Below, piece after piece: positions 7,694 through 17,589 of a stretch of DNA of 64,000 bases. The DNA is taken from assembly GCF_052113225.1 (NCBI RefSeq), contig NZ_JBFRCT010000008.1:316797-380796 (forward strand). Direction: 5' to 3'. Every line of letters begins with the position of its first letter. Positions within the stretch are counted from its first letter, which is position 1. The DNA comes from Pristimantibacillus sp052113225. Its GTDB lineage: Bacteria; Bacillota; Bacilli; Paenibacillales; Paenibacillaceae. The notes under the pieces are model-generated. The model did no database searches. It worked only from the letters and a program-made list of their open reading frames with translations, and was not told where the DNA came from. Position numbers and translations under genes: made by a program.

Positions 7694-10600
7694 ATGGCAC
7701 GAAGCAAGGCAATGCTGTCTGCTTTAATGGCGCTGCTGCTGTTGTTAACGGCGTTTCCGGTATATGCGGCAGACAAGGATAACGAAGCAGTCAGTACGGT
7801 AAGCAGTGGGTCAGACCACTATGTGCGAATCAAGAGTAAATGGAAGAGCAATTATTTGTATGAGGGCTCGGACGGTGTTGTCCGTTATGGTTTTACGGCC
7901 ACGGATAATGAGAGTTCGTATTGGATTATTGAAGAGAATGGCGGGATAACACGGATCAAAAACCGCGCAACCGGCCATTACATCACCAAGGAGGATACGA
8001 ATCAGCGTCGTGATCCTCTGTACAGCCGCAGCATTACGACCAGTACTTCAGATGATCAATGGATCATTGCAGATTCAAGCCGTGCCGGATATGTCATTAT
8101 CAAGAATGCCAGCGATCCGTCAGCCAATCTGGTTATTCACGAGGAAGACCAGCTTGGATTTGCTGAGGTCAGCGGCGATATTAATATCACATTTGAAAGT
8201 CCGCAGTGGGCACTGGAACCGGTAGATCCTGCGGGCGCTCCCGTCCGGATTGTGAATCAATTCAAGGCAGGACAATATTTGTATGAGGATAAGGATGGCT
8301 TCGTCAAATTTGGTGTTGCCAAAGGTATGACTGACCTGACAACCCATTGGTATGTTGAAACGGTAGAAGCAGGTGACGACGGCAGTTCAGTTATCCGACT
8401 GAGAAACCGTGCAACTGGCCATTATATCACGCAAGGTGCAGAAGGCTGGATGCAGCTTAAAGCCACTGCTCAAGACGGCGCGCGAAGTGAATGGACGAAG
8501 GCAACCGCAGCTAGTGCGGGCTTTGTTACTTTTACAAACGTATTAGCGGCGCAAGCGGAACCCTCCCTCACTTATGTGCTTAACACCCAGTTCCCGGATG
8601 ACACGAATGTTCGGGCTAATGACTGGGCTCAGCCTTCGTGGGGCAGTGCGCAGTGGCGCATTGAACTGGCAGTGAATGAGCAGCCTGTCCGTATTGCCGC
8701 TTATTCGGATAATCCGGCGGATACTGTTTATTTGGTTGAAAATAACGGAATCGTTCAATATGGAGCTATTGACAGCGCCAACGCTGGCTTCTATCTGTGG
8801 GTTCTCGAGGATTACGACGGCAAGTCGCTTATCCGTAATGTTGCGACCGGCCATTATATTCGCAACGGTGTAGCTGAACCAACTGATCCGCTGACTGCCG
8901 ATCAGCCGGTAGCTATTGATGCTTCCTATCAGTGGAGTCTGGCCTCTTCAAATATCTATGACGACTATAAAACAATTAAAAGTGCAAGCGGGACTAACGT
9001 CTATCTGCATAACGCGGATGCAGCTGGAGCTGCCCAAGCGGGAACGATTGATCCGGATACGAATCCGGCACAGTGGCTGTTTGCTGATCCGTCAGCCACA
9101 ACGGACGGGTCCCCGCAGTTTGTACGCATCATGAATGAATGGCAGTCGATGTATCTGTATGAAGATCTGCAGGGCAATTTGAAATATGGCAATATCCGGG
9201 AAGATGATCAGCGTGATCAATGGGTCATTGAGCGCTTTCAGGGACGCAAGCGGATTAAGAACCGTGCGACCAATCATTATATTAATCTGCAAAATGTGAC
9301 GGACGGTCATATTAAAGTGTCTGATGTGGAAGATGACTGGAAAAGCGCTGTATGGGTCATTGAGGATAAGGGCGGCGGCTCTAGACTAATCCATAGTGTT
9401 CTGGATACCAATAAGGTGGAAGGCTCTCAGACATATATTAACCTGCAGAACCTGACCAAGTATGCCGAGTATGGCATTATTAATCCGAACTGGGGAAGCC
9501 CGCGCTGGCGCTTTATTAATGTGCCGGAGGCAGCGCCAAGCAATATTCGGATCAAGAGCAAGCTGAGCGGCGGCTATTTGTATGAAGTAACGGAAGTAGG
9601 CTCGGATGATTTGGGCAAATTGAAATTTGCTGCCATTCCGGAATCCGATATCTCATCAGTCTGGTTCCCTGAGGATACGGGTGATGGAGTAGGATCTGTA
9701 CGGCTGAAAAACCTCGCAACTGGTCACTACGTCTCCATGGAAGGGGTTGGCGGAACGGTTGAGCAGGATGCGCCGGACTTCAAGCTGATGGCCGAAAGCA
9801 TCTATCCGCAATGGGGCAGTGCCAAATGGTACCTGCAGGACAGTACTGCTGCGGGCTATGTGAATATGAAGAGTGCATGGGCAGGCCATTTTATCTATGA
9901 AGCAAGTGGTGACGACGCTGGATATACCAAGGTAAGCAAGCTTGTTGCCGGCAACGATGAAGGACAATTTGCATTGGAAGAGGTTGAAGCTCCGGAGGCC
10001 CCACTGCCGGCTGTTCCCGTCCGGATTAAAAATGCAGCAACCAGCCAATTCCTTTACGAGAACCATGGCGGTGTTGTACTGTACGGGGATGTGGCAGCGG
10101 ATAACGGCTACTCGCATTGGCTGCTTGAAGAAGATAACGGAGCCTATCGCATCCGTAACCGGGTCACCGGCCATTATATTTCGGTAGACGATAATTACCG
10201 GTATTTGACAAGCGTAGCCAGAGAGGAAGTTGGAGCAAAAGCAGATTGGTCAATTGAATCACAAGGCGCGACTTATTTGATCCGCACCTTGTACGGAAGC
10301 TACGATGATGAATATATCAATGTGCAAAATGGTGCAGGTTATGCGGAGCGCGGCTTATTCCCTGCTTCCTACGGGACGCTGCAGTGGAGCTTTGACAATG
10401 CGCCGGATGATTTCACGACGCCGGTGATGGGTGAAGAGCGAAATGAAACAACAAGCACACCTATTTTTGACGATACCAATTACATCACAATTACGGCCGG
10501 CGGCAAAAGCCTAGCACAATCGAACGGTACTGCGGTGGTAACTGCAAGCTCCGGCACGGGCAATTCAAGTGCTGAATGGCTGCTGCAGGACTATAATGGC

Positions 10601-13600
10601 CGCAAGCTGATCAAGAATCGTGCAACAGGCAAGCTGCTTTCACTGGATCTTTTACTCAAAGACAGTGCTGTAATTACGGATGCCGAGCAGTGGGTCATTG
10701 AAGAACGCTTAGGCCAGTTTGTTCTGGTTAACGCATCCGATAAGAGCGGAGCATTGCATGTAGCGGATAGTGAGCTGCTTTATGGAGAAGTGACGACGCC
10801 TGCATTGTGGAGCTTTACTCCGGCTCGGGGCAAAGTCATTTATGAAGCGGAGAACGCCTTCCACAGCCAAAGCATCACAGCCGCTGCATTATCGGAAGGC
10901 TATACTGGTACGGGTTACGCAACAGGATTGAAGAATGAGAATGATCTTATCCGGTTTGTCGTGAATGCTGAGGAAGCGGGTGCTTATGACGCCTTTATCC
11001 GTTACCTGGGCAGTCAAGCCGGTGATTTAAAAGTAACGGTAAATGGCATTCCGTCTGATTCCGTTACGGCTACGGCGGCTTCGAGCTGGAAGATTGCCAA
11101 GATTTCGCTTGACCTTCGTGCAGGCGTTAACACGGTTACGGTACAGAAGGGAGCAGCAGGAAACGGCAGCTATTCCATCGACTCGCTTTCCGTTGAGGAT
11201 GCAGTTAACCTGGCTTACCGCGGAGCGACAGTTCCTTACGTTACTTACGAAGCTGAGCATGCGGCAACGAATGGTTCGTTAATAGGACCTTCTCGAGTCT
11301 ATCGCGAGATGGCTTCCGAAGCTTCCGGCAGACAGGCGGTTAAGCTGGATGAAACGGGTGAGTATGTGGAGTTTACTCTTGCGGAGGCGGCTAACTCTAT
11401 CGTATTGCGTTATGCGATCCCGGACAGCGCAGACGGCAGCGGACTGCAAGAAACGCTTGGGCTCTATGTAAATGGTGAATTCAAGCAAAAGCTGAATCTG
11501 ACATCGGAATACGCTTGGGAATACGGCAGCTACCCTTGGTCTAATGATCCAAAGCAAGGCAGTGCACACCGCTTCTTTGATGAAATTCATGCGCTAATTG
11601 GCGATGTTCCTGCTGGTGCGACAATCAGGCTCGAGAAGGATGCAGACAGCTCTGCTGATTATTATGTCATTGACCTGGCCGACATGGAGCAGGTTGCAGA
11701 TTCGTTTGTTATGCCGGATGGTTTCCTCTCGGTGGCGGACTACGGCGCAGCGGCTAATGATGGAGCGGACGATACAGCCGCTTTTAATGCCGCAATGACA
11801 GCAGCAAAAGCATCTGGTAAAGGTGTCTGGTTCCCGGCAGGAACGTTCGAGCTACGTGACAGCTTGCTGCATGTAAGTAATGTGACGATCCGAGGCGCTG
11901 GCATGTGGTATACAACTCTGCTTGGTGCCCGGTTTATCGGAGATGGCGGCAACATTCAAGTATATGATCTTCTTGTGGACGGCGATTTGAACATCCGGGA
12001 TGATGAAGCAAGCACACATGGCTTTGAAGGTGAGTTTGGTCCAGGCTCCGTTATTCAAAATGTATGGATCGAGCATTCCAAGACTGGTCTCTGGCTGACG
12101 CGCATCAAAGGCAGTACGGGATTTACTGACAGCCTCCATATGATTGGGTTGCGAATGCGTAATTTGATGGCGGACGGCATCAACTTCTGTGTAGGAACGA
12201 GCAACAGTATGCTGGAGCAAAGCGATATCCGTTACCCAGGTGATGACGGTATTGCAATGTGGTCGGCAGAAGGTGTAGCCAGCGTCAATAATACAGCTCG
12301 CTTTAATACGGTATCTCTTCCTTGGCTGGCGGATAACATGGTTATTTTCGGCGGCAAGGACAACAAGATGACTGATAATATTGCAAAGGACACGATTACA
12401 AATGGTGCAGGCGTAGCGGTATCGACTCGGTTTAATCCGGTTCCGTTCAGCGGGAAAACGGTGGTGGAGCGAAATACACTGATCCGTACCGGAAGCTTTG
12501 ATACTGGCTATGGCATTAACCTTGGTGCGATCTGGGTATTTGCAAGCGAGAAGGATTTGAACGGAACCGTATATATCCGCAACAACACAGCCCTCGACAG
12601 CACGTATGCCGGACTAATTGTTCATGGTGACTTCCGGGTTAGCGGCGTCACTATGGAGAACACCGTAATTGACGGCACGGGTACAAACGGCGTGGATATT
12701 ACGCCAAATGTCAAAGGCTCGGTTATCGTCGATAACATGATCGTCCGCGGCGAACGAATTGCCGTTGTCAACGATTCCAATTCGGGCTTTGCATTCGAGG
12801 AGCATAATGAAGGCTTCGCAAGTCTGCTCAAGCCGTTTCAATTCGTGTTAGGTGACGACCTTATCGGTCCTTTCGAGATACAGAAACGCACCTCTCAACC
12901 GGTCCATGTGTTTAACCGAAGCGGGGAAGAAGTGACAGAGGATGCCGTTATTACAACTGATAACAATACTATGGCTTATCTGGATAATGGAATTTTGAGA
13001 GCAGTAAGGCCTGGCGTTGTAAAAATATCGGTTACTTATAATGGAGCGACACGAGTATTTACGCTGCAGGTTACTGGCGAAGAAGACAGCAATACCAGTA
13101 CGAATCCGAGCAGCAGCGGAACGGATGTCATTACAGCAGCTGCAAAACCGGAAGACAATGATTTGGCTTTGAAGAACAAGGTGAACAGCGGACTTTCTAT
13201 TGTTACGATTGATGTCAGTGGTGCTGCTGTATTCGGCAAGGCTGCCTTTACAGTAAAAGCTTTGCAGGAGCTTGCTGCTTCCAAACCGGACACGATGTTG
13301 GTTGTGAGAAGCAAGGAGGGAAGCTATACCTTCCCGCTGAAGCAGCTTGCTCAGATTTTGAAGGCAAATGGTATGACAGATACGACTAATGCCATATGGA
13401 CCTTCATTATTCAACCGGCAGCAGCCGACTTGGCTGCGAAGCTGAACAAGGATGCAGCAGATCAAGGCGTAACAACGGTTGGCTCTGCAGTTGATTTCAG
13501 CATCACGGTTCAATCCGGTACGCAAACAGTTGTGGTTACTAGCTTTGGCGGTGCTTATGTGGAACGGATGATTACGGTAGATGGCGTGCAGGAGTCGGAC

Positions 13601-14299
13601 AGATTAACCGTATTGGTCTATGACTCGACAACGGGTACATTTAGTCCGGTACCAGCTGTTGTTTCGGTAAAAGATGGTAAAACCGTTGTTACCATTAAGA
13701 GCATGGGCAACAGCATTTACACGGCTGCAAAGCTTGACCGTACATTCACGGATACGGCGAGCCATTGGGCGAATGCAGACATTGCCTTACTTGCCGGCAA
13801 GGGAATCTTGAATGGCGTATCCGCAGGCAAGTTTGAACCGGAGCGTGCGGTCACCCGTGCAGAGTTCGCAGCGATGCTCGTTCGTGCGCTGGGTATCCGA
13901 CAAATCGGAGAGGCTCGGGCCTTCAAGGATGTTGCTGCTGGCAGCTGGTATGAAGAGACAGTTAAGCTTGCATCTGGTGCTGGCATCATTAACGGCTACG
14001 AAGACGGATCCTTCCGTCCGAATTACAAGGTCACCCGTGAAGAGATGGCCATCATGGCGGTTAAAGCGCTGGAGCTTGCAACAGGCAGCAAGCTGGTTGC
14101 AGCAGATCTGAACTATAAGGATGCGGGCCAAATCTCCAATTGGGCATCCGACGCGGTCTGCAAGGCCACAGGAGCAGGTCTGTTAAAAGGCATGCCGGAT
14201 AGTTCCTTTGCACCGGCAGGCAGCGTAACCCGTGCCGAAGCGGCAACTCTATTGAAACGGCTTCTTGTTTCGGCAGAATTAATCAGCGAAGAGGGATAA
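7694..14299 (+). CDS. Giant SLH-anchored GH87-like glucanase with trefoil-like repeats
   Basis: 2201 residues. A signal peptide ends near YAADKD (about 26). Seven to eight repeats of a beta-trefoil-like module begin near residues 44, 184, 332, 477, 618, 723, 776 and 931, with phrases such as VRIKSKWKSNYLYE and IKNRATGHYI. Two CBM6/35-like domains begin near 1048 and 1183. A right-handed beta-helix follows (about 1346-1713), with FLSVADYGA, GAGMWYTTLLGA and GDDGIAMWS. Asp1494 and the pair Asp1517-Asp1518 have the same spacing as the catalytic aspartates I recall for GH87 alpha-1,3-glucanases (1045, 1068, 1069). A Big-like domain, a Paenibacillus surface-protein domain and three SLH repeats (from about 2016, 2076 and 2140) end it. 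It probably hydrolyses an alpha-glucan at the cell surface. Confidence 0.78.
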   Translation: MARSKAMLSALMALLLLLTAFPVYAADKDNEAVSTVSSGSDHYVRIKSKWKSNYLYEGSDGVVRYGFTATDNESSYWIIEENGGITRIKNRATGHYITKEDTNQRRDPLYSRSITTSTSDDQWIIADSSRAGYVIIKNASDPSANLVIHEEDQLGFAEVSGDINITFESPQWALEPVDPAGAPVRIVNQFKAGQYLYEDKDGFVKFGVAKGMTDLTTHWYVETVEAGDDGSSVIRLRNRATGHYITQGAEGWMQLKATAQDGARSEWTKATAASAGFVTFTNVLAAQAEPSLTYVLNTQFPDDTNVRANDWAQPSWGSAQWRIELAVNEQPVRIAAYSDNPADTVYLVENNGIVQYGAIDSANAGFYLWVLEDYDGKSLIRNVATGHYIRNGVAEPTDPLTADQPVAIDASYQWSLASSNIYDDYKTIKSASGTNVYLHNADAAGAAQAGTIDPDTNPAQWLFADPSATTDGSPQFVRIMNEWQSMYLYEDLQGNLKYGNIREDDQRDQWVIERFQGRKRIKNRATNHYINLQNVTDGHIKVSDVEDDWKSAVWVIEDKGGGSRLIHSVLDTNKVEGSQTYINLQNLTKYAEYGIINPNWGSPRWRFINVPEAAPSNIRIKSKLSGGYLYEVTEVGSDDLGKLKFAAIPESDISSVWFPEDTGDGVGSVRLKNLATGHYVSMEGVGGTVEQDAPDFKLMAESIYPQWGSAKWYLQDSTAAGYVNMKSAWAGHFIYEASGDDAGYTKVSKLVAGNDEGQFALEEVEAPEAPLPAVPVRIKNAATSQFLYENHGGVVLYGDVAADNGYSHWLLEEDNGAYRIRNRVTGHYISVDDNYRYLTSVAREEVGAKADWSIESQGATYLIRTLYGSYDDEYINVQNGAGYAERGLFPASYGTLQWSFDNAPDDFTTPVMGEERNETTSTPIFDDTNYITITAGGKSLAQSNGTAVVTASSGTGNSSAEWLLQDYNGRKLIKNRATGKLLSLDLLLKDSAVITDAEQWVIEERLGQFVLVNASDKSGALHVADSELLYGEVTTPALWSFTPARGKVIYEAENAFHSQSITAAALSEGYTGTGYATGLKNENDLIRFVVNAEEAGAYDAFIRYLGSQAGDLKVTVNGIPSDSVTATAASSWKIAKISLDLRAGVNTVTVQKGAAGNGSYSIDSLSVEDAVNLAYRGATVPYVTYEAEHAATNGSLIGPSRVYREMASEASGRQAVKLDETGEYVEFTLAEAANSIVLRYAIPDSADGSGLQETLGLYVNGEFKQKLNLTSEYAWEYGSYPWSNDPKQGSAHRFFDEIHALIGDVPAGATIRLEKDADSSADYYVIDLADMEQVADSFVMPDGFLSVADYGAAANDGADDTAAFNAAMTAAKASGKGVWFPAGTFELRDSLLHVSNVTIRGAGMWYTTLLGARFIGDGGNIQVYDLLVDGDLNIRDDEASTHGFEGEFGPGSVIQNVWIEHSKTGLWLTRIKGSTGFTDSLHMIGLRMRNLMADGINFCVGTSNSMLEQSDIRYPGDDGIAMWSAEGVASVNNTARFNTVSLPWLADNMVIFGGKDNKMTDNIAKDTITNGAGVAVSTRFNPVPFSGKTVVERNTLIRTGSFDTGYGINLGAIWVFASEKDLNGTVYIRNNTALDSTYAGLIVHGDFRVSGVTMENTVIDGTGTNGVDITPNVKGSVIVDNMIVRGERIAVVNDSNSGFAFEEHNEGFASLLKPFQFVLGDDLIGPFEIQKRTSQPVHVFNRSGEEVTEDAVITTDNNTMAYLDNGILRAVRPGVVKISVTYNGATRVFTLQVTGEEDSNTSTNPSSSGTDVITAAAKPEDNDLALKNKVNSGLSIVTIDVSGAAVFGKAAFTVKALQELAASKPDTMLVVRSKEGSYTFPLKQLAQILKANGMTDTTNAIWTFIIQPAAADLAAKLNKDAADQGVTTVGSAVDFSITVQSGTQTVVVTSFGGAYVERMITVDGVQESDRLTVLVYDSTTGTFSPVPAVVSVKDGKTVVTIKSMGNSIYTAAKLDRTFTDTASHWANADIALLAGKGILNGVSAGKFEPERAVTRAEFAAMLVRALGIRQIGEARAFKDVAAGSWYEETVKLASGAGIINGYEDGSFRPNYKVTREEMAIMAVKALELATGSKLVAADLNYKDAGQISNWASDAVCKATGAGLLKGMPDSSFAPAGSVTRAEAATLLKRLLVSAELISEEG

Positions 14300-14312
14300 G
14301 TTTAGAATTTTC

Positions 14313-14362
14313 AAAAAAGAGATGGTCCCGTTGCCAATGGCAATAGGACAGTCTCTTTTTTT
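14313..14362 (+). terminator. Terminator of the giant surface-protein gene
   Basis: AAAAAAGAGA (14313-14322) pairs with TCTCTTTTTT near 14352-14361, and an inner TTGCC-AAT-GGCAA hairpin caps the structure. The right arm runs into eight T. It lies 13 bases after the stop codon and stands alone between two genes of different function. Confidence 0.8.
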
Positions 14363-14434
14363 TGCTCCGAAGGCAGGCATTAGTGGGACAACTCTGTCGT
14401 CCTCTAGCAGTTTTGTGTTTAGTTGACGTTGTTA

Positions 14435-14464
14435 TTGACTAACCTTGGTTTTATTCGATAATCT
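14435..14464 (+). promoter_or_regulatory. Possible sigma-A promoter of the SDR gene
   Basis: TTGACT (14435-14440) and TAATCT (14459-14464) are separated by 18 bases, upstream of the oxidoreductase gene. A palindrome GGATTAATCC (14475-14484) lies just downstream and could be an operator. Matches are moderate. Confidence 0.4.
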
Positions 14465-14535
14465 AACTGTATTTGGATTAATCCATCTCCATATGATTAA
14501 CGGTATTCTTATTCCTCAAATCGGGAGGTTTAATG

Positions 14536-15324
14536 ATGAGATTGCAAGGGAAAATCGCCATAGTCACAGGTGTGAGCCGAGCTAACGGAATCGGAGCTGC
14601 TGTTTGCCGGGCATTTGCCGTTGAAGGAGCCAGCCTATTTTTTACACATCTGTATGAATACGATAAACATATATATCCGAATGATGTCGATTTAAATTGG
14701 CCTAATCATTTCGCTGAGGAACTACGTCAATTAGGCATTCAAGTTGGGCATATGAGCTTGGACCTGGCATTATCGGGCTCAAGCTCCTTATTGCTGGAGG
14801 AAGTATTAAAGGAGGTTGGTTTTCCGACAATCCTCGTTAATAACGCAACATATAGCGTTGATGCAGATTTTAGACAATTAAACGAGGCGCTCATCGACGC
14901 ACATTGTGCTGTGAACATCAGAGGGACGTTTATGTTATCCGCGGAATTCGCTCGTATGGTAGAGAGTAAAACCCATTCGTCAGAAAGAAAACTTTGTGGA
15001 CGGATTATCAATCTTACTTCAGGTCAGGGTAAAGGCCCCATGCCAGGAAATCTTGCTTATGCCGCGACAAAAGGTGCCATCTCGGTATTTACTGAATCCT
15101 TAGCAGCAGAACTAGCACCGCTATGTATTACGGTGAACGCTGTTGATCCAGGTCCTACTGATTCGGGCTGGATGTCCGAAGAGGTAAAGAAAGCTCTTCT
15201 GCCGCAATTTCCGATGGGGCGTATTGGGCTTCCTGATGACGCGGCACGTCTTATTACTTTTCTGGCAAGCGATGAATCACAGTGGATAACCGGTGAAATT
15301 CTCCATTCAAGAGGTGGTTTTTAA
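14536..15324 (+). CDS. SDR-family oxidoreductase
   Basis: A short-chain dehydrogenase/reductase of about 262 residues. The Rossmann start is variant, VTGVSRANGIGAAVCRAF, as in FabG-like enzymes of the bacilli that act on unknown substrates. The NNAT motif, the catalytic Ser in INLTSGQG and the YAATK pair (Tyr-x3-Lys) are all present, followed by VNAVDPGPTDSGWM. It should reduce a carbonyl with NAD(P)H in the cytoplasm. Two ATG codons stand in tandem at 14533 and 14536. The second is better spaced from GGGAGG (14523-14528), so it is used here. Neighbours give no pathway hint. Confidence 0.85.
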   Translation: MRLQGKIAIVTGVSRANGIGAAVCRAFAVEGASLFFTHLYEYDKHIYPNDVDLNWPNHFAEELRQLGIQVGHMSLDLALSGSSSLLLEEVLKEVGFPTILVNNATYSVDADFRQLNEALIDAHCAVNIRGTFMLSAEFARMVESKTHSSERKLCGRIINLTSGQGKGPMPGNLAYAATKGAISVFTESLAAELAPLCITVNAVDPGPTDSGWMSEEVKKALLPQFPMGRIGLPDDAARLITFLASDESQWITGEILHSRGGF

Positions 15325-15335
15325 CTTTACATTAA

Positions 15336-15515
15336 GTAACAACGAATCGCTATGAGTGGAGCAACGAAGGCAAAGATGACTCCATCATTGGAATGATTTC
15401 AAATACACTTGAAGAAGAAGTAGATTTACTGAATGTGTATCATCAATTAAGAAAGAAGTTTGAAATGAAGATGGAACATAGGATTGAGTTAGATCATTTA
15501 GCAGGATACTTATAG
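15336..15515 (+). pseudogene. Orphan reading-frame remnant downstream of the SDR gene
   Basis: A frame opens after a stop at 15333-15335 and ends at TAG 15513-15515, giving up to 59 residues. It has protein-like composition (RYEWSNEGKDDS, then NTLEEEVDLLNVYHQ, RIELDHLAGYL) and looks helical. No ATG with a ribosome site occurs at its beginning. The first in-frame ATG (15393) would leave 40 residues. It reads like the C-terminal end of a lost gene. It could also be a small real gene with a non-standard start. I do not recognise the family. Confidence 0.35.
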
Positions 15516-15539
15516 ATGTCATGTTAATAAAAATGAAAA

Positions 15540-15581
15540 GGCTGCCCCATCGGTCATCTAGGACGACGAGGCAGTCTTTTT
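15540..15581 (+). terminator. Rho-independent terminator
   Basis: GGCTGCCCCATCGGTC pairs, allowing G-U, with GACGACGAGGCAGTC, followed by TTTTT (15577-15581). It ends the SDR/orphan-frame region. The 210 bases that follow, up to the permease gene, contain no gene. Confidence 0.75.
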
Positions 15582-15734
15582 CACATGCGCTTTAGCCCAA
15601 TAACGTTACGAGGATTCGTTAGATTCCCGGTATGTGCTCTCCAGTCTGCTTTCGCAAGGTACACTCCAAACAAGAAGTCAATTCTAACGAGAAAAAAGTA
15701 AAAATAACGGCATAGGTGTCGTACTTGAATTTTC

Positions 15735-15740
15735 TATAAT
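15735..15740 (+). promoter_or_regulatory. -10 element of the sugar ABC operon (weak -35)
   Basis: A perfect TATAAT lies 52 bases before the permease start, but no good -35 sits 16-18 bases upstream. A promoter of this kind usually needs an activator. The AraC-type YesN regulator encoded 5 kb downstream is the natural candidate, which is inference. Confidence 0.35.
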
Positions 15741-15792
15741 AAAAACAACTTCAAAAACTTCCTACTATTCTAAGAAATTCGAGGTGCTTAAT

Positions 15793-16725
15793 ATGGAGAC
15801 TTCACCACAAGTAATGGGAAAGCTGGAGAAGCCGAAAAAAGTACGCTCGCTGCAAAGCGGAGAGACTCTTGCCGGTTTGCTGTTCGTGAGCCCAATGCTC
15901 ATTGGCGTATTTATTCTCGTCCTGCTCCCCATCATAGCAACAATTGTACTTAGCTTTGCAGATTGGAATTTTGTTCAAGGCTGGAAAGGGATTGACTGGG
16001 TAGGCTTAGGTAACTTCAAAAAGCTGTTCCATGATGATCAATTCTTACGTTCCGTACGCAATAACTTTGTCTTCCTGCTGGCTGTACCGGTGTATATGTT
16101 AATCTCCATGGTGCTCGCCGTTCTCATCGACCGCCATGTCTATTTGAAAAGCTACTTCAAGGTTGCTTACTTCATGCCTTATATTTCGAGCATCGTTGCT
16201 GTTGCTGTCGTATGGCAAGTCTTGTTCCAACCATCGTATGGACCCATTAACCAGGTGCTGCACACCTTAGGCTTCAGCAACCCGCCGAAATGGATTGCCG
16301 ATCCGCATTACGCACTTATTTCCATCATGATGATCGTGGTTTGGACTTCTATCGGCTTCAATATGATTATCTACACCGCTGGTCTGCAGTCGATTCCGAA
16401 GGATCTGTATGAAGCGGCTGATATTGACGGAGCGAACGGCTGGGTCAAATTTGCAAGAATTACGTTCCCGCTGCTGTCGCCAACATCGTTCTTCCTTCTT
16501 GTAACCGGTGTCATCGCAACCTTTAAAGTGTTTGATATTATTGCCGTTATGACGCAAGGTGGTCCGATTGGCTCTACCTCGCTGATGGTCTGGTATTTGT
16601 ACGATACAGCATTCGTTAATCTTAAAGTTGGTTACGCCTCATCTATTGCGGTCATGCTGTTCGTCTTCGTTCTTCTTATTACATTTGGACAATGGATTGC
16701 ACAGAAGAAATGGGTTAATTATTAA
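15793..16725 (+). CDS. Sugar ABC transporter permease (UgpA/MalF-like)
   Basis: A 310-residue inner-membrane permease with about six TM segments. The binding-protein-dependent transport signature EAADIDGANGWVKFARITFP (EAA loop) contacts the ATPase. It forms a heterodimer with the next gene product and imports an oligosaccharide delivered by the lipoprotein encoded at 17718. The frame is open from GTG 15784, but GAGGTG (15781-15786) lies correctly before ATG 15793, so that start is used. The locus has no ATPase gene. Such importers in bacilli commonly share an MsmX/UgpC-type ATPase encoded elsewhere. Confidence 0.9.
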   Translation: METSPQVMGKLEKPKKVRSLQSGETLAGLLFVSPMLIGVFILVLLPIIATIVLSFADWNFVQGWKGIDWVGLGNFKKLFHDDQFLRSVRNNFVFLLAVPVYMLISMVLAVLIDRHVYLKSYFKVAYFMPYISSIVAVAVVWQVLFQPSYGPINQVLHTLGFSNPPKWIADPHYALISIMMIVVWTSIGFNMIIYTAGLQSIPKDLYEAADIDGANGWVKFARITFPLLSPTSFFLLVTGVIATFKVFDIIAVMTQGGPIGSTSLMVWYLYDTAFVNLKVGYASSIAVMLFVFVLLITFGQWIAQKKWVNY

Positions 16726-16746
16726 TCGCGGAAGGAGCGGTACTTC

Positions 16747-17589
16747 ATGCCAACAACAAACACAGGCTTCAACTGGCGCAAAGGCGTTATTACAGTCATT
16801 ATGTTCGCAATAAGCATCATTTTCCTGATGCCGTTTATATGGATGCTGATTACCTCTTTTAAATTAGAAAAGGATGTATTCGTTTATCCCATTGAGTGGA
16901 TTCCGAAACATTGGCATGCCATAGAGAACTACAAGGAAGTATGGGTGGGAGATTATCCCTTCTGGAAATACTATCTCAATTCGATTAAAGTAGGCGTTAC
17001 GACTACGTTTATCTCGGCTCTGCTTTCATCGTTTGCTGCTTACGGGTTCTCGAAGATTAAATTTAAAGGAAGCAACTTCTTGTTTCTGATTGTACTCGCG
17101 ACGTACATGGTGCCAAGCCAAGCGATTCTGATCCCGCAATTTATTTTGTATCGTCAGATCGGCTTGTTCGACAGCTTGTGGGGTCTTATTCTTCTTAGCA
17201 GTTTCAGCGTATTGGGGACCTTTATGCTTCGCCAATTCTTTATGGGCGTCCATCAGGAATTTATTGAGTCAGCTAAAATTGATGGGGCGAACCATTTCCG
17301 GACTTTCTGGAGTATTGGTCTTCCGCTTGTGAAGCCTGCCGTTGCAACCTATGCGATTTTGCGCTTTATCTGGACATGGAATGACTATCAGAACCCGCTT
17401 ATTTTCCTCCGAAGCGACAATCTGTTTACCATTCCACTGGCGATGCAAAAGTTCACTTCGCTTAGCGGCGAATTCTACTCGCTAATTATGGCAGCTGCGG
17501 TATCTGCGATCCTGCCGCTCCTGATTGTATTTATCATTGGTCAGAAGAGTGTTATCGAAGGTATTGCACTTGGCGGCGTAAAAGGGTAA
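16747..17589 (+). CDS. Sugar ABC transporter permease (UgpE/MalG-like)
   Basis: A 280-residue partner permease, 21 bases after the first one, with GGAAGGAGCGG before its ATG. Six TM segments are visible. The EAA-type loop ESAKIDGANHFRTFWSIGLP is near residues 175-195, followed by RFIWTWNDYQNPLIFL and the usual C-terminal GGVKG. Together with the preceding permease it makes the translocation pore of a CUT1-type importer. Its stop codon overlaps the first base region of a cre-like sequence that separates it from the binding-protein gene. Confidence 0.9.
   Translation: MPTTNTGFNWRKGVITVIMFAISIIFLMPFIWMLITSFKLEKDVFVYPIEWIPKHWHAIENYKEVWVGDYPFWKYYLNSIKVGVTTTFISALLSSFAAYGFSKIKFKGSNFLFLIVLATYMVPSQAILIPQFILYRQIGLFDSLWGLILLSSFSVLGTFMLRQFFMGVHQEFIESAKIDGANHFRTFWSIGLPLVKPAVATYAILRFIWTWNDYQNPLIFLRSDNLFTIPLAMQKFTSLSGEFYSLIMAAAVSAILPLLIVFIIGQKSVIEGIALGGVKG

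Noticed and set aside
13036..13525. Minus-strand frames opposite the giant surface protein
   Set aside because: They are shadows within a repetitive coding region and lack start signals.
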